In this document: positions 8,991-17,231 of the stretch, piece by piece
How the letters are laid out: the number at the start of each line of letters is the position of its first letter
Position numbering within the stretch: the stretch's first letter is position 1
NCBI RefSeq assembly: GCF_003325355.1
Contig: NZ_CP030852.1
Coordinates: 23,934 to 87,933, forward strand
DNA length: 64,000 nt
Direction: 5' to 3'
Origin: Runella rosea
GTDB lineage: Bacteria; Bacteroidota; Bacteroidia; Cytophagales; Spirosomataceae
Notes under the pieces: generated by a model
Told to the model about the DNA's origin: nothing
What the model saw: the letters and a program-made list of their open reading frames with translations, nothing else
Database searches by the model: none
Position numbers and translations under genes: made by a program

Positions 8991-9062
8991 TTTTGAAAGA
9001 GGTTTAGTCCCACAAACACCGCAGCCGTCGCGGCAGGAGGAGACAGGTATTTATAGTAATGG
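8920..9062 (-). pseudogene. DUF4134-like (TraE) membrane protein fragment
   Basis: The minus strand encodes a stretch reading VFVGLNLFQKWNRGEEVEG followed by a hydrophobic helix, then a stop. The hydrophobic-KWnxGxxx-hydrophobic pattern is that of the C-terminal half of DUF4134 TraE proteins. It sits between traG and two further TraE-like frames and is probably the tail of a decayed gene. The family match is from pattern alone. Confidence 0.4.
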
Positions 9063-9187
9063 CGTAGAAATAATCAATTGTTCAGGTTTAATACCAAAGT
9101 CCTGTTTAGTTATTTATGGGGTGAACCTACTTCCATTTCTGAGACGTAGGCACTTAAACGGGTCGTGATGATAAGTATCGCCTCCAC

Positions 9188-9463
9188 CTACCGCCAAATT
9201 TCAACGGTAATAAGTTCTCTTTCATCTAATTGCCAACGGTTATAGATACGAAGTCCTTCAATCAAACTCATAAATCCACAGACCAAGTAAGTAAAGGTGA
9301 CAAACATTGAATGGTTGTTGTGAAGTGGTTCTGATAAATATTTATCAATTCTCACCCTCGAAAATCCACTTTTCTTAGTCAAATCTACTGATTTAGCAAA
9401 TGTATGGTCATTCATCAGTGAAGTCAGCAAAAATGAAGAAACTATATATTGGAGTCGTTTCAT
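9188..9463 (-). pseudogene. Second DUF4134/TraE-like membrane protein, probably broken
   Basis: The ATG at 9463 follows the traE stop by 4 bp. The frame encodes a signal-like start (MKRLQYIVSSFLLTSL), a polar middle and a hydrophobic segment ending GLRIYNRWQLDE, the turn typical of DUF4134 proteins. It stops at EIWR (TAG), while the next frame continues with RWVGGDTY, suggesting loss of the C-terminal helix. Tandem small membrane proteins before traG are usual in Bacteroidota conjugation operons. Confidence 0.45.
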
Positions 9464-9467
9464 TGGC

Positions 9468-9785
9468 TTAAAAGAAGACATACTGCAGGGACGCGGCAAT
9501 GGCTAAAATGAATAAAATCGCACTCATCCAACCCAATGCAGCTTTTTGGGTATCTTGGTCACCATTTTGCCACTTGCTGTAAATTCTGAACCCGCAGACT
9601 AAGCCAACAATGGCTGCAATTACATAGATAATGGTTGTTACTGATGTAAAATAAGCCTGTAGGGCAGCAGCTTGTTGATCAATTACTTGGGCGTCACTTT
9701 GAATACCTGCATTCTGCGCGTTGGACTATGTAAAAGCCGCTATTGTCAATTCAGCGCTCCACAGGTAGTGAATCTTTCTTTTCAT
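9468..9785 (-). pseudogene. traE: traE (DUF4134) conjugative transfer protein, in-frame amber
   Basis: Small inner-membrane component of the conjugation machinery. From the ATG at 9785 the protein reads through a signal peptide, then meets TAG at 9726-9728 in the context AFT-stop-SNAQ, and continues in frame for 85 residues with FTSVTTIIYVIAAIVGLVCG, then FRIYSKWQNGDQDTQKAAL and a last helix before a normal TAA. Gln would fit the stop position. The total of about 105 codons is the normal family length. The rest of the frame is clean, so this is a single-point inactivation. Confidence 0.78.
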
Positions 9786-9825
9786 TATTACGAATTTTTT
9801 AGGTTTGTAACTGATTTTTAAGAAA

Positions 9826-9879
9826 AAATAAATAATTTTTATTATTTTAAATTATTAAAATAATAAAAATTATTTATTT
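9826..9879. repeat. Perfect 25-bp AT-only inverted repeat between traE and parA
   Basis: The arms at 9826-9850 and 9855-9879 are exact reverse complements, made only of A and T, around the 4-base loop ATTA. It lies between the divergent traE and parA genes. It could be an operator or partition site (centromere) for the ParA/RHH pair, or a cruciform-forming element. Confidence 0.8.
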
Positions 9880-9886
9880 AAAATTT

Positions 9887-9903
9887 AATGTATATTTATT
9901 CAT
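9887..9903 (-). repeat. Inverted iteron copy upstream of parA
   Basis: AATGTATATTTATTCAT is the reverse complement of ATGAATAAATATACATT, one mismatch from the iteron variant at 6545. It lies 64 bp before the parA ATG and 8 bp from the AT hairpin, so Rep may once have linked replication with partition gene expression. The sequence match is direct; the function is inferred. Confidence 0.6.
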
Positions 9904-9966
9904 GTTTAACTCAAAGAATTGGTAACCACAGATTTTATCAGACTGAAAAATACCAGATATAAACCA

Positions 9967-10587
9967 ATGAAAGTAATAACTGTGGCGCATTAGAAAGGGG
10001 GAGTGGGCAAGACCACTTTGGCACTTAACCTTTCCTTTTTACTTAAAGATATGCTCAAAGTAGGCATTCTTGATACCAATATTCAAGGCATTGTAGTTGG
10101 CTTGGGTGATTTGCTTGAAGGTAATAAACTTGTACCACAGGAGGTTTTAACTATAGGAGACGTACCAGAACTAGTCATCCTGATAATTGATACCCCGCCT
10201 TACTTGACTGTTCAACTTTCGACACTGTTTGAGATTTCGGATTTTGCATTAGTGCCTTTCAAGGTGAGTTATTTGGACGTTATGGCAGTTAAAGCAACAG
10301 TTGCGCTGATTGCTGAGGCTCAAAAACAAAACCCCACCATGAAGCCAGGAATTGTGCTGAACATGGTAAAGCACCGCACAAGTGTAAATGCTGAAATTAA
10401 AAAGATTTTAGACAGTTACCCCATTCCGACCCTAAAAACGAAAATTATGGAACGGGTAAGTTATATTCGGTCAGTAGTTTCTAATGGGGTGGGAAATATA
10501 GGAGATGAAAAGGTAACGGAAGAAATGATGCCCTTAGCCGAAGAAATAGTTGGACAACTTTATAAATATGAAACAGGATGGCTGTAA
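9967..10587 (+). pseudogene. parA: parA partition ATPase with in-frame amber before Walker A
   Basis: Plasmid-partition ATPase of about 206 codons. The ATG at 9967 begins MKVITVAH, then TAG at 9991-9993, then KGGVGKTTLAL, the deviant Walker A motif. Families normally have QKGGVGKTT here, so CAG to TAG fits. Downstream the frame is clean, with the Walker B region VILIIDTPPYLTVQL and YLDVMAVKATVALIAEAQ. A GTG at 10003 could restart translation but would lose the Walker lysines before it. The stop at 10585 overlaps the start of the next gene by 10 bases, as in par operons. Confidence 0.85.
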
Positions 10588-10846
10588 GTGACGAATTTAA
10601 AAACCGTTTGGGTAAGTTGAGTACAAAACTTGCAGAAGAACCTGCTACTTTACCCATGCAAAAGGTAGAACCGGTTCAACTGGTTCTGTAGAAAACCGTG
10701 GAAGAGCCAGAGGAGGAAATTACCCAGTTCAACGTGAAAATCCCCGCTGCTTTAATGAAAAAATCAAGCATAAAGCGGTGGAGCAGGATATCAATATCAA
10801 TGACGTGGTAGCTCAGATTTTGATTGATCACTTTAATAATTTATAA
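10578..10846 (+). pseudogene. ParB-like ribbon-helix-helix partner of ParA, broken
   Basis: Small DNA-binding partner of the ParA operon. It starts inside the end of parA. After 37 codons it has TAG at 10689-10691 (LVL-stop-KTVEEPEEE), then continues FNVKIPAALMKK, a ribbon-helix-helix start. There a run of six A after the ATG near 10756 needs one more base to reach the frame KHKAVEQDININDVVAQI that ends at TAA 10846. One stop and one frameshift therefore disable it. About 89 codons in total. Confidence 0.7.
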
Positions 10847-10856
10847 AGATTGATAT

Positions 10857-10981
10857 TGGAGTACGGAACACATTTTTTGGAAATAGATTACCCAATTGGT
10901 ATTTTAGATTACGAAGCGCTTGCTATTGGCATCTTTGCGGGTTATAAAGTCTATAACGTATATGACTTGCATAGGTCGTAA
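10857..10981 (+). CDS. Short open frame, unrecognised
   Basis: 41 codons from a TTG at 10857, ending at TAA 10979-10981 and overlapping the next ATG by 20 bases. It contains FLEIDYPIGILDYEALAIG. It has no family I recognise. Its place between par genes and a small membrane protein suggests part of the conjugation or maintenance module, but it may not be a gene. Confidence 0.25.
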
Positions 10982-11213
10982 GGCTGTCTTATTGACATTC
11001 TTCGTTGCTGCGGTGAATTTTTTCGCGTTGATTTAAGTAAAGATTGTTCGTCTGATTCTGGGCCTTACACTTGTTATTGGATTCCTTACCAATTATGTGG
11101 TGTAAGACTCTGTGGATAATTTCATTGGAATTGTGGCAGGCTCATCGATTGGAGCATTGATTAACTACAAACACACCAAAGACTATAAAGTGTATCGTTA
11201 TCCAACACCTTAA
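10962..11213 (+). pseudogene. Small membrane protein with two in-frame TAA
   Basis: From the ATG at 10962 the frame gives MTCIGRKAVLLTFFVAAVNF, a TAA at 11034, the hydrophobic VRLILGLTLVIGFLTNYVV, a TAA at 11103, then DSVDNFIGIVAGSSIGALIN and a basic tail to a final TAA at 11211. Three hydrophobic helices in one unshifted frame across two stops indicate an 83-codon membrane protein whose Gln codons (CAA) became TAA. Function unknown. Confidence 0.5.
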
Positions 11214-11392
11214 AGATCGCATGAAAGAGAATAAAGAAAAGGTTTTTAAAGCCATGGAGTTGAGACGGTTATTTGAGAGAAAATAGCGTAAATACCACCG
11301 CTTTTCAACTTAAATAACATAAAAATATAATTTATCCTCATTTAATTAAATGTTTTTATTATTTTAAGCCCAAAATTAAATAGATATTTTAA

Positions 11393-12420
11393 ATGTCGGG
11401 GCTGATAATCAAAGAGAAAGAAGGGAATGCTCTGGGTGGTAAGCTATTGCTGATTATTGCCATTCTGTTATTAATTTTTCACTTTTTGTGGTTTTGCCAT
11501 GTGATTATAGCAGAAAGCCTACCTATCCGAGGCTTCATTTATACTTTTTTGACCAAGCTCCATCGCCAATTTAAGCTGTTTAACACGTCCATCCTTTCCA
11601 AAATTATGATCTATTTCTTGATATTTTTAAATTTACTTGGCTTGAAAGGAAAGATTGTTCCAAATGTTAAAAGGCAGAAAATAATGGCTGATGCCCCACT
11701 GTGGACAGCTTTATTCATGGGTTCAATCTTTCTGCTCTATCTGAAAGAGGCTTTTACTCCAATTTTGATTGATACTTTTTATATCATTGTCACGTTGGTA
11801 GGCTCGCTATTGTTGGTCAAGCCAGGACAACACATGTCTCGATTGCTTTTGCCCAACCTGAAAATGATATTTTAATGTATCGAACGAAGAATTCCCTCAA
11901 AATGAAACGTTTGTATCTAACGAATCAAGACTTCCTACCACTTCCTCGCAAATGGCGGGAAGGCTTAGTCGATATCGTAAACCCTTTTGGTTTGACCATG
12001 GTGTTGGGTTTGCCAGGTTCTGGAAAGTCATATACGATCTTAAAACCCAGTCTTTGGCAGTTCATTTACGAGGGTTATACGGCTTAAATTTTTGGGGTAT
12101 CAATTTTGATTATATTGAATATTCACACTGTTGAAATCCGTTGTAATTATCAATATTATCGAAGAAATTCTGGCATCAAATATCTCTACGTTGAAGCAGT
12201 ACGAGTTCATTGGGCATTTTGTTGATAATTTTGGTGAGGAATTTGATATTAAAAACATTCAAAGCTTTTATGAGTGTATTGAAAGACCAGCTCAAAAAAT
12301 GGAAAACTGCTTATAATCAATAATTTGGCAGTTTTGATGCAAAAGAAATATGATGTCGATTACCAAAAAATTAACCGAGCAAGAGTAACGTTCTTTCAGA
12401 AACTGGCTTTTACATGAACA
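11393..12420 (+). pseudogene. Conjugative coupling protein (TraG/MobC, VirD4-like) pseudogene
   Basis: Remnant of the type IV coupling ATPase. The first 160 codons from the ATG at 11393 are open and hydrophobic, with several predicted helices. The frame is then lost near 11870; one frame over comes a family-like NxSNEEFPQNE segment, and another shift gives DIVNPFGLTMVLGLPGSGKSY with an intact Walker A near 12003-12030. Further on INFDYIEYSHC-stop-NPL corresponds to the family INFDNxxxSHRCNPL. The rest, to about 12420, is short and deleted: the native protein is about 650 residues. Multiple frameshifts, stops and an internal deletion make it non-functional. Confidence 0.72.
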
Positions 12421-12482
12421 TTAATACCGTGTAAAGCAGGACATTCCGCTGCTCATTGAGTATGAAATGACAGAATACAGAA

Positions 12483-12539
12483 GAACTGCCGATTCGGCAG
12501 TTCGAAACCCATAGGTAATTTAACCACCGCTTCTGCGGT
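12483..12539. repeat. Two adjacent hairpins before the 12562 gene
   Basis: GAACTGCCGA and TCGGCAGTTC (12483-12503) form a perfect 10-bp stem around a single T. A second, short one, ACCGC-TTCT-GCGGT, lies at 12526-12539. They fall between the coupling-protein relic and the next intact gene. A terminator, an operator or an oriT-type stem are all possible; there is no T-run after either. Confidence 0.5.
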
Positions 12540-12561
12540 TCCGATTTTAAAATTTATACCA

Positions 12562-13086
12562 ATGAACCCACGAGGTAGACCTAAGTTGGCTGCTGACGAG
12601 AAAGGCAGCTACACCCCTATTTTGGTAGGAGAAGATGTGCTGAAAACCTTACAGATATCTTCGGAAAAGCCCGAAGAACAGGCGGAATTGAAAGCCAAAT
12701 TGACAATTGTGAAAGAACACCCTGAAGCAAGTGAATACTACTGGAAATTGGTGTTTACCTACTCGTTTTTTGTCTATAAAAACCGCCGTATGACAGATGC
12801 CATTTTTGAACGGTCTGATACAATGACACTCGAAAACATCAAAAAGATGAATCTTAAACAGTTGGCGGAGATAGTAAATATTGAGTATCATAACTTCAAA
12901 AATATGTACTCAGGGCGGGGAAATGCCAAGAATTTGTTGCAGTACCAGTCATTTTTGTACGAAAATGGAGTCAATTTTATTTCATTACAATATATGGATA
13001 CGCTTATCAATAAGGCATATTCCTACTATCAATTGCTAAAAAGTGACAAATATACCAGCGAAGAATTGAAGAATTTGTTTTTTTGA
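12562..13086 (+). CDS. Hypothetical protein of the plasmid-like element
   Basis: Intact 174-residue frame starting at an ATG (MNPRGRPKLAADEKGSYTP). The start resembles an AT-hook or basic tail (PRGRPK), followed by a soluble, mostly helical protein rich in Lys, Glu, Leu and Tyr. No family is recognised. It is one of few intact genes in the decayed segment. A basic N-terminus on a small helical protein suggests nucleic-acid binding, but that is a guess. Confidence 0.6.
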   Translation: MNPRGRPKLAADEKGSYTPILVGEDVLKTLQISSEKPEEQAELKAKLTIVKEHPEASEYYWKLVFTYSFFVYKNRRMTDAIFERSDTMTLENIKKMNLKQLAEIVNIEYHNFKNMYSGRGNAKNLLQYQSFLYENGVNFISLQYMDTLINKAYSYYQLLKSDKYTSEELKNLFF

Positions 13087-13199
13087 TTTTTCTATTGAGT
13101 CATCTTAAAAGCATAATTTAAACGCTCCAATCGAGATTCATAAGATGTTAAATACATGGACTTAGCAGCATCGCTCAGCCAAGATTTTTGCGTTAAAGT

Positions 13200-14099
13200 C
13201 TACACTTTCTCGTAGTCTTTCTGAAAAATAACCAATTGCTGGCGTACTCGTTTTTTGGCAGTACCAATACGAGAACCAAATATGAGGAAATCAACGAAAG
13301 CGTAAAAAGCATTAGCAGTGTAGCTATCGGTTTCGTAATCATTACTAAAAAGACCGTCTTTTAACGCCATATCCGAATCAGTGAGATGTAAGCGGGTACA
13401 AATCAAGTTGTAAGCAGGGCTCAGTACAAAATCACCATCAAGGGTTTCGATAATGGAGAAGTTTTTGAGATGAGCGTCACCATTTGAAAACAAATCATTG
13501 AATAATACCAGTCGAAAAAATTTCTCCAATTCTACCCGATAAGCGGACAAATGGTGTTTTATCAATTGAGCAATTTCTTCATAACTGCCTTCGTATTTAT
13601 AATCTGGCCCTGCTGATTGCTTCGTTCGGCCCGATAATGAAGCAAAATCTTCCTGCCGCCATTTTGAACCATCAGACCGAAAATCAAAGCGTTTAAAAAG
13701 CAAAGCGGGCTCTTCGTCGACAAAGAAAATGAGGCCGTTAGCTGCTGATGAAACACCATACACTTGCCGAGCAATTTGCATGGTAAGATGTTCATTAGCG
13801 GGTATTTCAGTTGCCTTAGGTAAATCGGCAGGAATAGGTTTCAATATATAGTGTGTTTGCTCATTTGGTTGAGGCAGCCGTAAAGAAGTACCGTCAAGAA
13901 CAAATACATTTTTTCCCTGTACGCCCGAAATGGAAAGCTACCGAAATGATTGGCCAAAACCAGAAAAGTTGATGCTCTGATGTCTTGGTGTTTGAAGGGT
14001 AGGAGAAACGCGTTTACCGTTAAAAAGTACCTGCCGGTCTTTAGGACAGTAAGTTTCAAAGTTGAGTTGTATTGTAGAGGGACAAACCATGATTTTCAT
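13200..14099 (-). pseudogene. hipT/hipA-type kinase toxin, in-frame amber and lost Mg-binding Asp
   Basis: HipA-family Ser/Thr kinase, about 299 codons without an N-terminal subdomain. From the ATG at 14099 it starts MKIMVCPSTIQLNFETYCPK, meets TAG at 13938-13940 (SFR-stop-LSISGVQGK), then runs clean: YILKPIPADLPKATEIPANE, ALLFKRFD, and the catalytic loop FSNGDAHLKNFS. The next motif reads LSPAYN where active kinases have SPAYD, so the metal-binding Asp is replaced by Asn. Both changes are C-to-T type transitions. It lies 3 bp after a separate gene for the N-terminal subdomain and an Xre gene, the HipBST layout. Confidence 0.8.
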
Positions 14100-14102
14100 A
14101 GC

Positions 14103-14430
14103 TTAATGGTCTGTTTTTTTAGGTTGTTCCATAACTCGAACTGCTCCAATCGTATCAGAGTGTGCAATGGCCAACAAAAGCCCGAAATCATCATTTTCGT
14201 CGATTTTAAGTAATCGACATTGTATCGCACGATTATAACCCTTTGATAACAGGCCATAGAATAAAGGAAAAAGGTAAGGCGACTTATATTCCTGATTTGA
14301 AATGGGCAACGTCAAACTCAATATTGGGGCGAGTGATGTAAGTGTCATCGTACCGAAAAATGAAACTGTCAGGCGTTTCAATCAGTTCGCCCACTGCTTC
14401 ATGATTAAGATAGACAGTCGCCTTTCTCAT
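14103..14430 (-). pseudogene. hipS-like HipA N-terminal subdomain protein, frameshifted
   Basis: Free-standing HipA N-terminal subdomain, about 109 codons. The ATG at 14430 overlaps the hipB stop (ATGA). It reads MRKATVYLNHEAVGELIET and DDTYITRP, then loses frame at the GGGG run 14326-14329; removing one base there gives the family continuation ILSLTLPISNQEYKSPYLFP, then LFYGLLSKG and DFGLLLAIAHSDTIGAVRV to TAA at 14103. In known HipBST systems the HipS protein is the antitoxin part. The shift is real decay or a homopolymer error. Confidence 0.75.
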
Positions 14431-14630
14431 AATTTAACGGTCAGGTTAAGTTCTAAACCCAGCACCTCTACAATTTTAGTTAGCGTTTGAAATGATGGAT
14501 TACCCGTTCCGTTTTCAACGGCAATCACGGTACGAAGTCCTATCTCTGCCAAGTCGGCTAAGTCGTTTTGGCGAATATCAAGCCTTTGTCGACGTTGCCT
14601 TATGGTTTCACCAAGTTGAATGAGAGTCAT
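14427..14630 (-). CDS. hipB: Xre-family helix-turn-helix antitoxin, HipB-like
   Basis: 67-residue DNA-binding protein with an Xre helix-turn-helix: IRQRRQRLDIRQNDLADLAE, then GLRTVIAVENGTGNPSFQTL, ending LGLELNLTV. It opens a three-gene operon with the hipS- and hipT-like genes (4-bp overlap, then 3-bp gap). It would repress the operon and help neutralise the kinase. The frame is intact although both partners are broken. It is divergent from the TOPRIM gene. Confidence 0.85.
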   Translation of the reverse strand: MTLIQLGETIRQRRQRLDIRQNDLADLAEIGLRTVIAVENGTGNPSFQTLTKIVEVLGLELNLTVKL

Positions 14631-14643
14631 AAATGAAGATTTG

Positions 14644-14721
14644 AATGTGCAATATAATGCTTGTTTGGCTCTGTTTTTCTAAAAACGCAATTGTTTGTTT
14701 ATTAAATGTGTAATATATTGC
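14644..14721. promoter_or_regulatory. Two near-identical 17-bp repeats between hipB and the TOPRIM gene
   Basis: AATGTGCAATATAATGC (14644-14660) and AATGTGTAATATATTGC (14705-14721) match at 15 of 17 positions and lie 61 bp apart in the 112-bp divergent spacer. They are good candidates for HipB operators that control both directions. The role is inferred. Confidence 0.5.
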
Positions 14722-14742
14722 ATTAAATAAAGAAACAAGTTG

Positions 14743-16473
14743 ATGCGAGACTTAGAACAAATCAAACGAATATTGGATCTTGAAGTGGTTTTGCAACACT
14801 ATGGCTACAGGTTTGTCAAATCGAAGTCATCAACTGTTTCGCGCATCTACCGAAAAGGAGAGCAACGCTTATCTGTCATTGTTGACGGAGGTTTCGCTGC
14901 CAAATTCTTTGCAGACTTAAACGATCCTCAATTTAAAGGCGATATTTTTAAGTTCATGGAACGTATGGAGCATGGAAACTACCGCCAAATATTTGAGAAG
15001 ATTGAATTAATGATGGCTCAATCTGGTACGCTTCCCGATGTATTTGCCAAAAAGATAGATTTACCCGAGCAGAGCGTGGTTGAACCGGTGTCGGACCGTC
15101 GCAGGGAAGATATACGCCTCCGCGAGCAGGATTTATACCGCAAATTTCAGATTACACCGCTTACAGATACTGAATACCTTGAAAGTCGGTATATTTCAAA
15201 AGATGTACTCTTTTCCAAAGAATTTGAAGGACGACTCAAAAATGTGACTTTTGATAACGGAGTTATTCAGTACGCAAATACAGCGTTTCCCATGTATGCG
15301 CGCAACGGAAACATTCAATCAATGGATATTCGGAATATGGCTTATAAAGCGTTTCCTAAAGGAGAGAGAGGGGAGGCTTTATGGCGTTCTAATCAGTTTT
15401 TTGAAGCAAAAAGGGCGTTGAAAGCCGAAAATGGACTGGAGATACCGGTAGGAACGCTTGGAACTCTTTACCGTCGTGATACCGAAAATTTCGTATTTAT
15501 GTACGGAGAGGTAGGGAAAGAAATGCGTTTGATTGTACCTTATGAGCAAGCTAAAACGGGTCTGAATGAAGTCCCTGTTCATCGAATAATCATTTCGGAA
15601 TCGCCTATTGATGCAATTTCGTTAAAACAATTGAATCCTGAAAAAGCCAATGAACGACGTTTATACGTCGCTACTTGTGGACAGCCCAGCGGGAAACAAC
15701 TGGCTTTTTTACAGGAAATTCTTAATCAAAATCCTCAGGCACAGTTTGTAATTGCACAGGATGGTGATAATGCCGGCCTACGATTTGCAGTGAATTATTT
15801 GGTATTGGATCACCCATCCGAAGACCCAGAAATGAAGATTAAACCGTACCTGATGTTTTCATCGACGGTTGAACAGCAACCCAAGAAAATAAAGGAAAGT
15901 ACCCAAACCCAAGAATCCACGGGAATGAACCGGTTGAAGCTGGAACTTCGCTACCCTTTGGCCGCTGGAGCAAGAAAAGCGCAGGAATTAAATGAGGGTT
16001 TTATCAGGGCTTTAGCGGAAGAGATGAATTTGTTTGCGTCACGAATACCCAAAAATTGTAATGACAAATCTCAGAAAAATAAAGAACAGCAAATCGAGCA
16101 TCATCTCCAGAACATACCTATCACAGAGACAATGCTCGACGAAAATATGCAGTACCTGATTACGCGTACTGAGATTCACTTTCTGAATAATGCCGAACTA
16201 ACTACAAAAGTACTGAAACGTATCAGTGATGAAATTGAAAACAGGCAGGGGCAAAAACTGTTTCAATTCGTTTGTTTAACTCCGCAGCAAAAAGATTTGA
16301 ATAATGTCTTAAAAGAGCTTAACGGTCAGGCGTTACCGTCGTCTCATCCTCTTACATTACCAGAACTTCCAGTTATTAAATCATACCAAGATATTCAAAA
16401 AGACAAAAAAGCGGGTAAGGAAAATGTTGAACATCAGTGGTTTATGTCAAATAATAACAAAATTATATTTTAA
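14743..16473 (+). CDS. TOPRIM domain protein of plasmid/mobile element (DUF3991-like)
   Basis: 576-residue primase-like protein. The N-terminal part (MRDLEQIKRILDLEVVLQHYGY, VIVDGGFAAKFFADLNDPQ, GDIFKFMERM) resembles the DUF3991 or CHC2-like domain. Residues of about 285-355 form a TOPRIM fold with IIISESPIDAISL and AQFVIAQDGDNAGLRFAVNY, the Glu and DxD-type acidic residues expected for metal binding. The C-terminal 200 residues are variable. The ATG at 14743 is used; an overlapping TTG is one codon upstream. Such proteins belong to mobile elements and probably act in lagging-strand priming or DNA processing. Confidence 0.7.
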   Translation: MRDLEQIKRILDLEVVLQHYGYRFVKSKSSTVSRIYRKGEQRLSVIVDGGFAAKFFADLNDPQFKGDIFKFMERMEHGNYRQIFEKIELMMAQSGTLPDVFAKKIDLPEQSVVEPVSDRRREDIRLREQDLYRKFQITPLTDTEYLESRYISKDVLFSKEFEGRLKNVTFDNGVIQYANTAFPMYARNGNIQSMDIRNMAYKAFPKGERGEALWRSNQFFEAKRALKAENGLEIPVGTLGTLYRRDTENFVFMYGEVGKEMRLIVPYEQAKTGLNEVPVHRIIISESPIDAISLKQLNPEKANERRLYVATCGQPSGKQLAFLQEILNQNPQAQFVIAQDGDNAGLRFAVNYLVLDHPSEDPEMKIKPYLMFSSTVEQQPKKIKESTQTQESTGMNRLKLELRYPLAAGARKAQELNEGFIRALAEEMNLFASRIPKNCNDKSQKNKEQQIEHHLQNIPITETMLDENMQYLITRTEIHFLNNAELTTKVLKRISDEIENRQGQKLFQFVCLTPQQKDLNNVLKELNGQALPSSHPLTLPELPVIKSYQDIQKDKKAGKENVEHQWFMSNNNKIIF

Positions 16474-16715
16474 AAAAAGGGATCTAAGCACTTTTTCATA
16501 GAAGCCCTTAGCATAGTTCTTTTCATTGATTAATAGACCTACGATTGAACATCAAGCAAATACTTCTAATGTGCGCTCCTATTTTAGGACCAGTAGTTAA
16601 ATTGGATAACGGGCTTATTTATTCCCGTATGAAAGGTGTGCAGAGCACTAAATCTTGGACACAGAGTTTCCCTTATTTTGGTAAAACTGATTTGATTATT
16701 AGGACTATTCTTCAT
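16474..16715. other. Gap with no supported gene
   Basis: 242 bp between the TOPRIM gene and the IS relic. A 61-codon frame at 16545-16730 has no recognisable features and runs into the transposase remnant on the other strand. I see nothing else. Confidence 0.5.
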
Positions 16716-17150
16716 TTACCACCCTTTTGATTTCAAGAATTCAGCAGGATTTTGAAAGCCAATCCCTCCATGAATTCTCTCAAATCTAGAGGCCGCCGCA
16801 GTGAGACCTTTTATCACATCTAACATAAAATCTTTCAGGTACAATCATAGTTTGAAAAACGCGTTTAAATAATATTTTAACACCAAGATATTAAATGACT
16901 AACATTCCATCGGGAGAAAACATCCAAAATGGTCAAAACTTGCACATTTCGAATGCTACCCTTAATCCTGATAAACTTGACATCGAATTCCTGGCAGGTA
17001 AAAGGCACTTGCACCTGTGGTAATAAGTCTTTAACCTAATTGCGTTTCATCTTTTTAAAACTTATCAAGTACTCATTTCTAAGTAATTGATGAGTCTTCA
17101 CAGACTGGATTACTACAAACGATGTAGCGATTTGACACTTGCCAAAAAAC
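16716..17150 (-). pseudogene. DDE (rve-type) transposase remnant
   Basis: The minus strand keeps pieces of an integrase-core transposase. Upstream, RNEYLISFKKMKRN is followed by TAG at 17036-17038 and VKDLLPQVQVPFTC; then EFDVKFIRIKGSIRNVQVLT and ILDVFSRWNVSHLISW, which carries the first catalytic Asp of the rve fold. The frame then stops, and after about 100 bp without homology the C-terminal tail SRFERIHGGIGFQNPAEFLK ends at TAA 16716-16718. The middle with the second and third acidic residues is deleted. IS ends were not found. Confidence 0.7.
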
Positions 17151-17231
17151 TGGTTATATTACTATAAAATTTAATTTGGGTAAGAGTACATGTGATAATT
17201 GACACACGTCTAAAATTTCCCATCCGATATA

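Noticed and set aside
10003..10587. Functional ParA started at GTG 10003
   Set aside because: This start would remove the first half of the Walker A motif, including the signature Lys. The true gene begins at 9967 and is interrupted by TAG.
13841..14381. Separate open frames 13841-14059 and 14103-14381 on the minus strand as new genes
   Set aside because: The first is an off-frame shadow of hipT; the second is the shifted C-terminal part of the hipS-like gene.
9726..17038. Gln recoding of UAG/UAA in the mobile segment
   Set aside because: The same genes also carry frameshifts and deletions, and intact genes here and elsewhere end with ordinary TAA, TAG or TGA at the right length. Biased C-to-T decay explains the stops more simply; kept only as an alternative.
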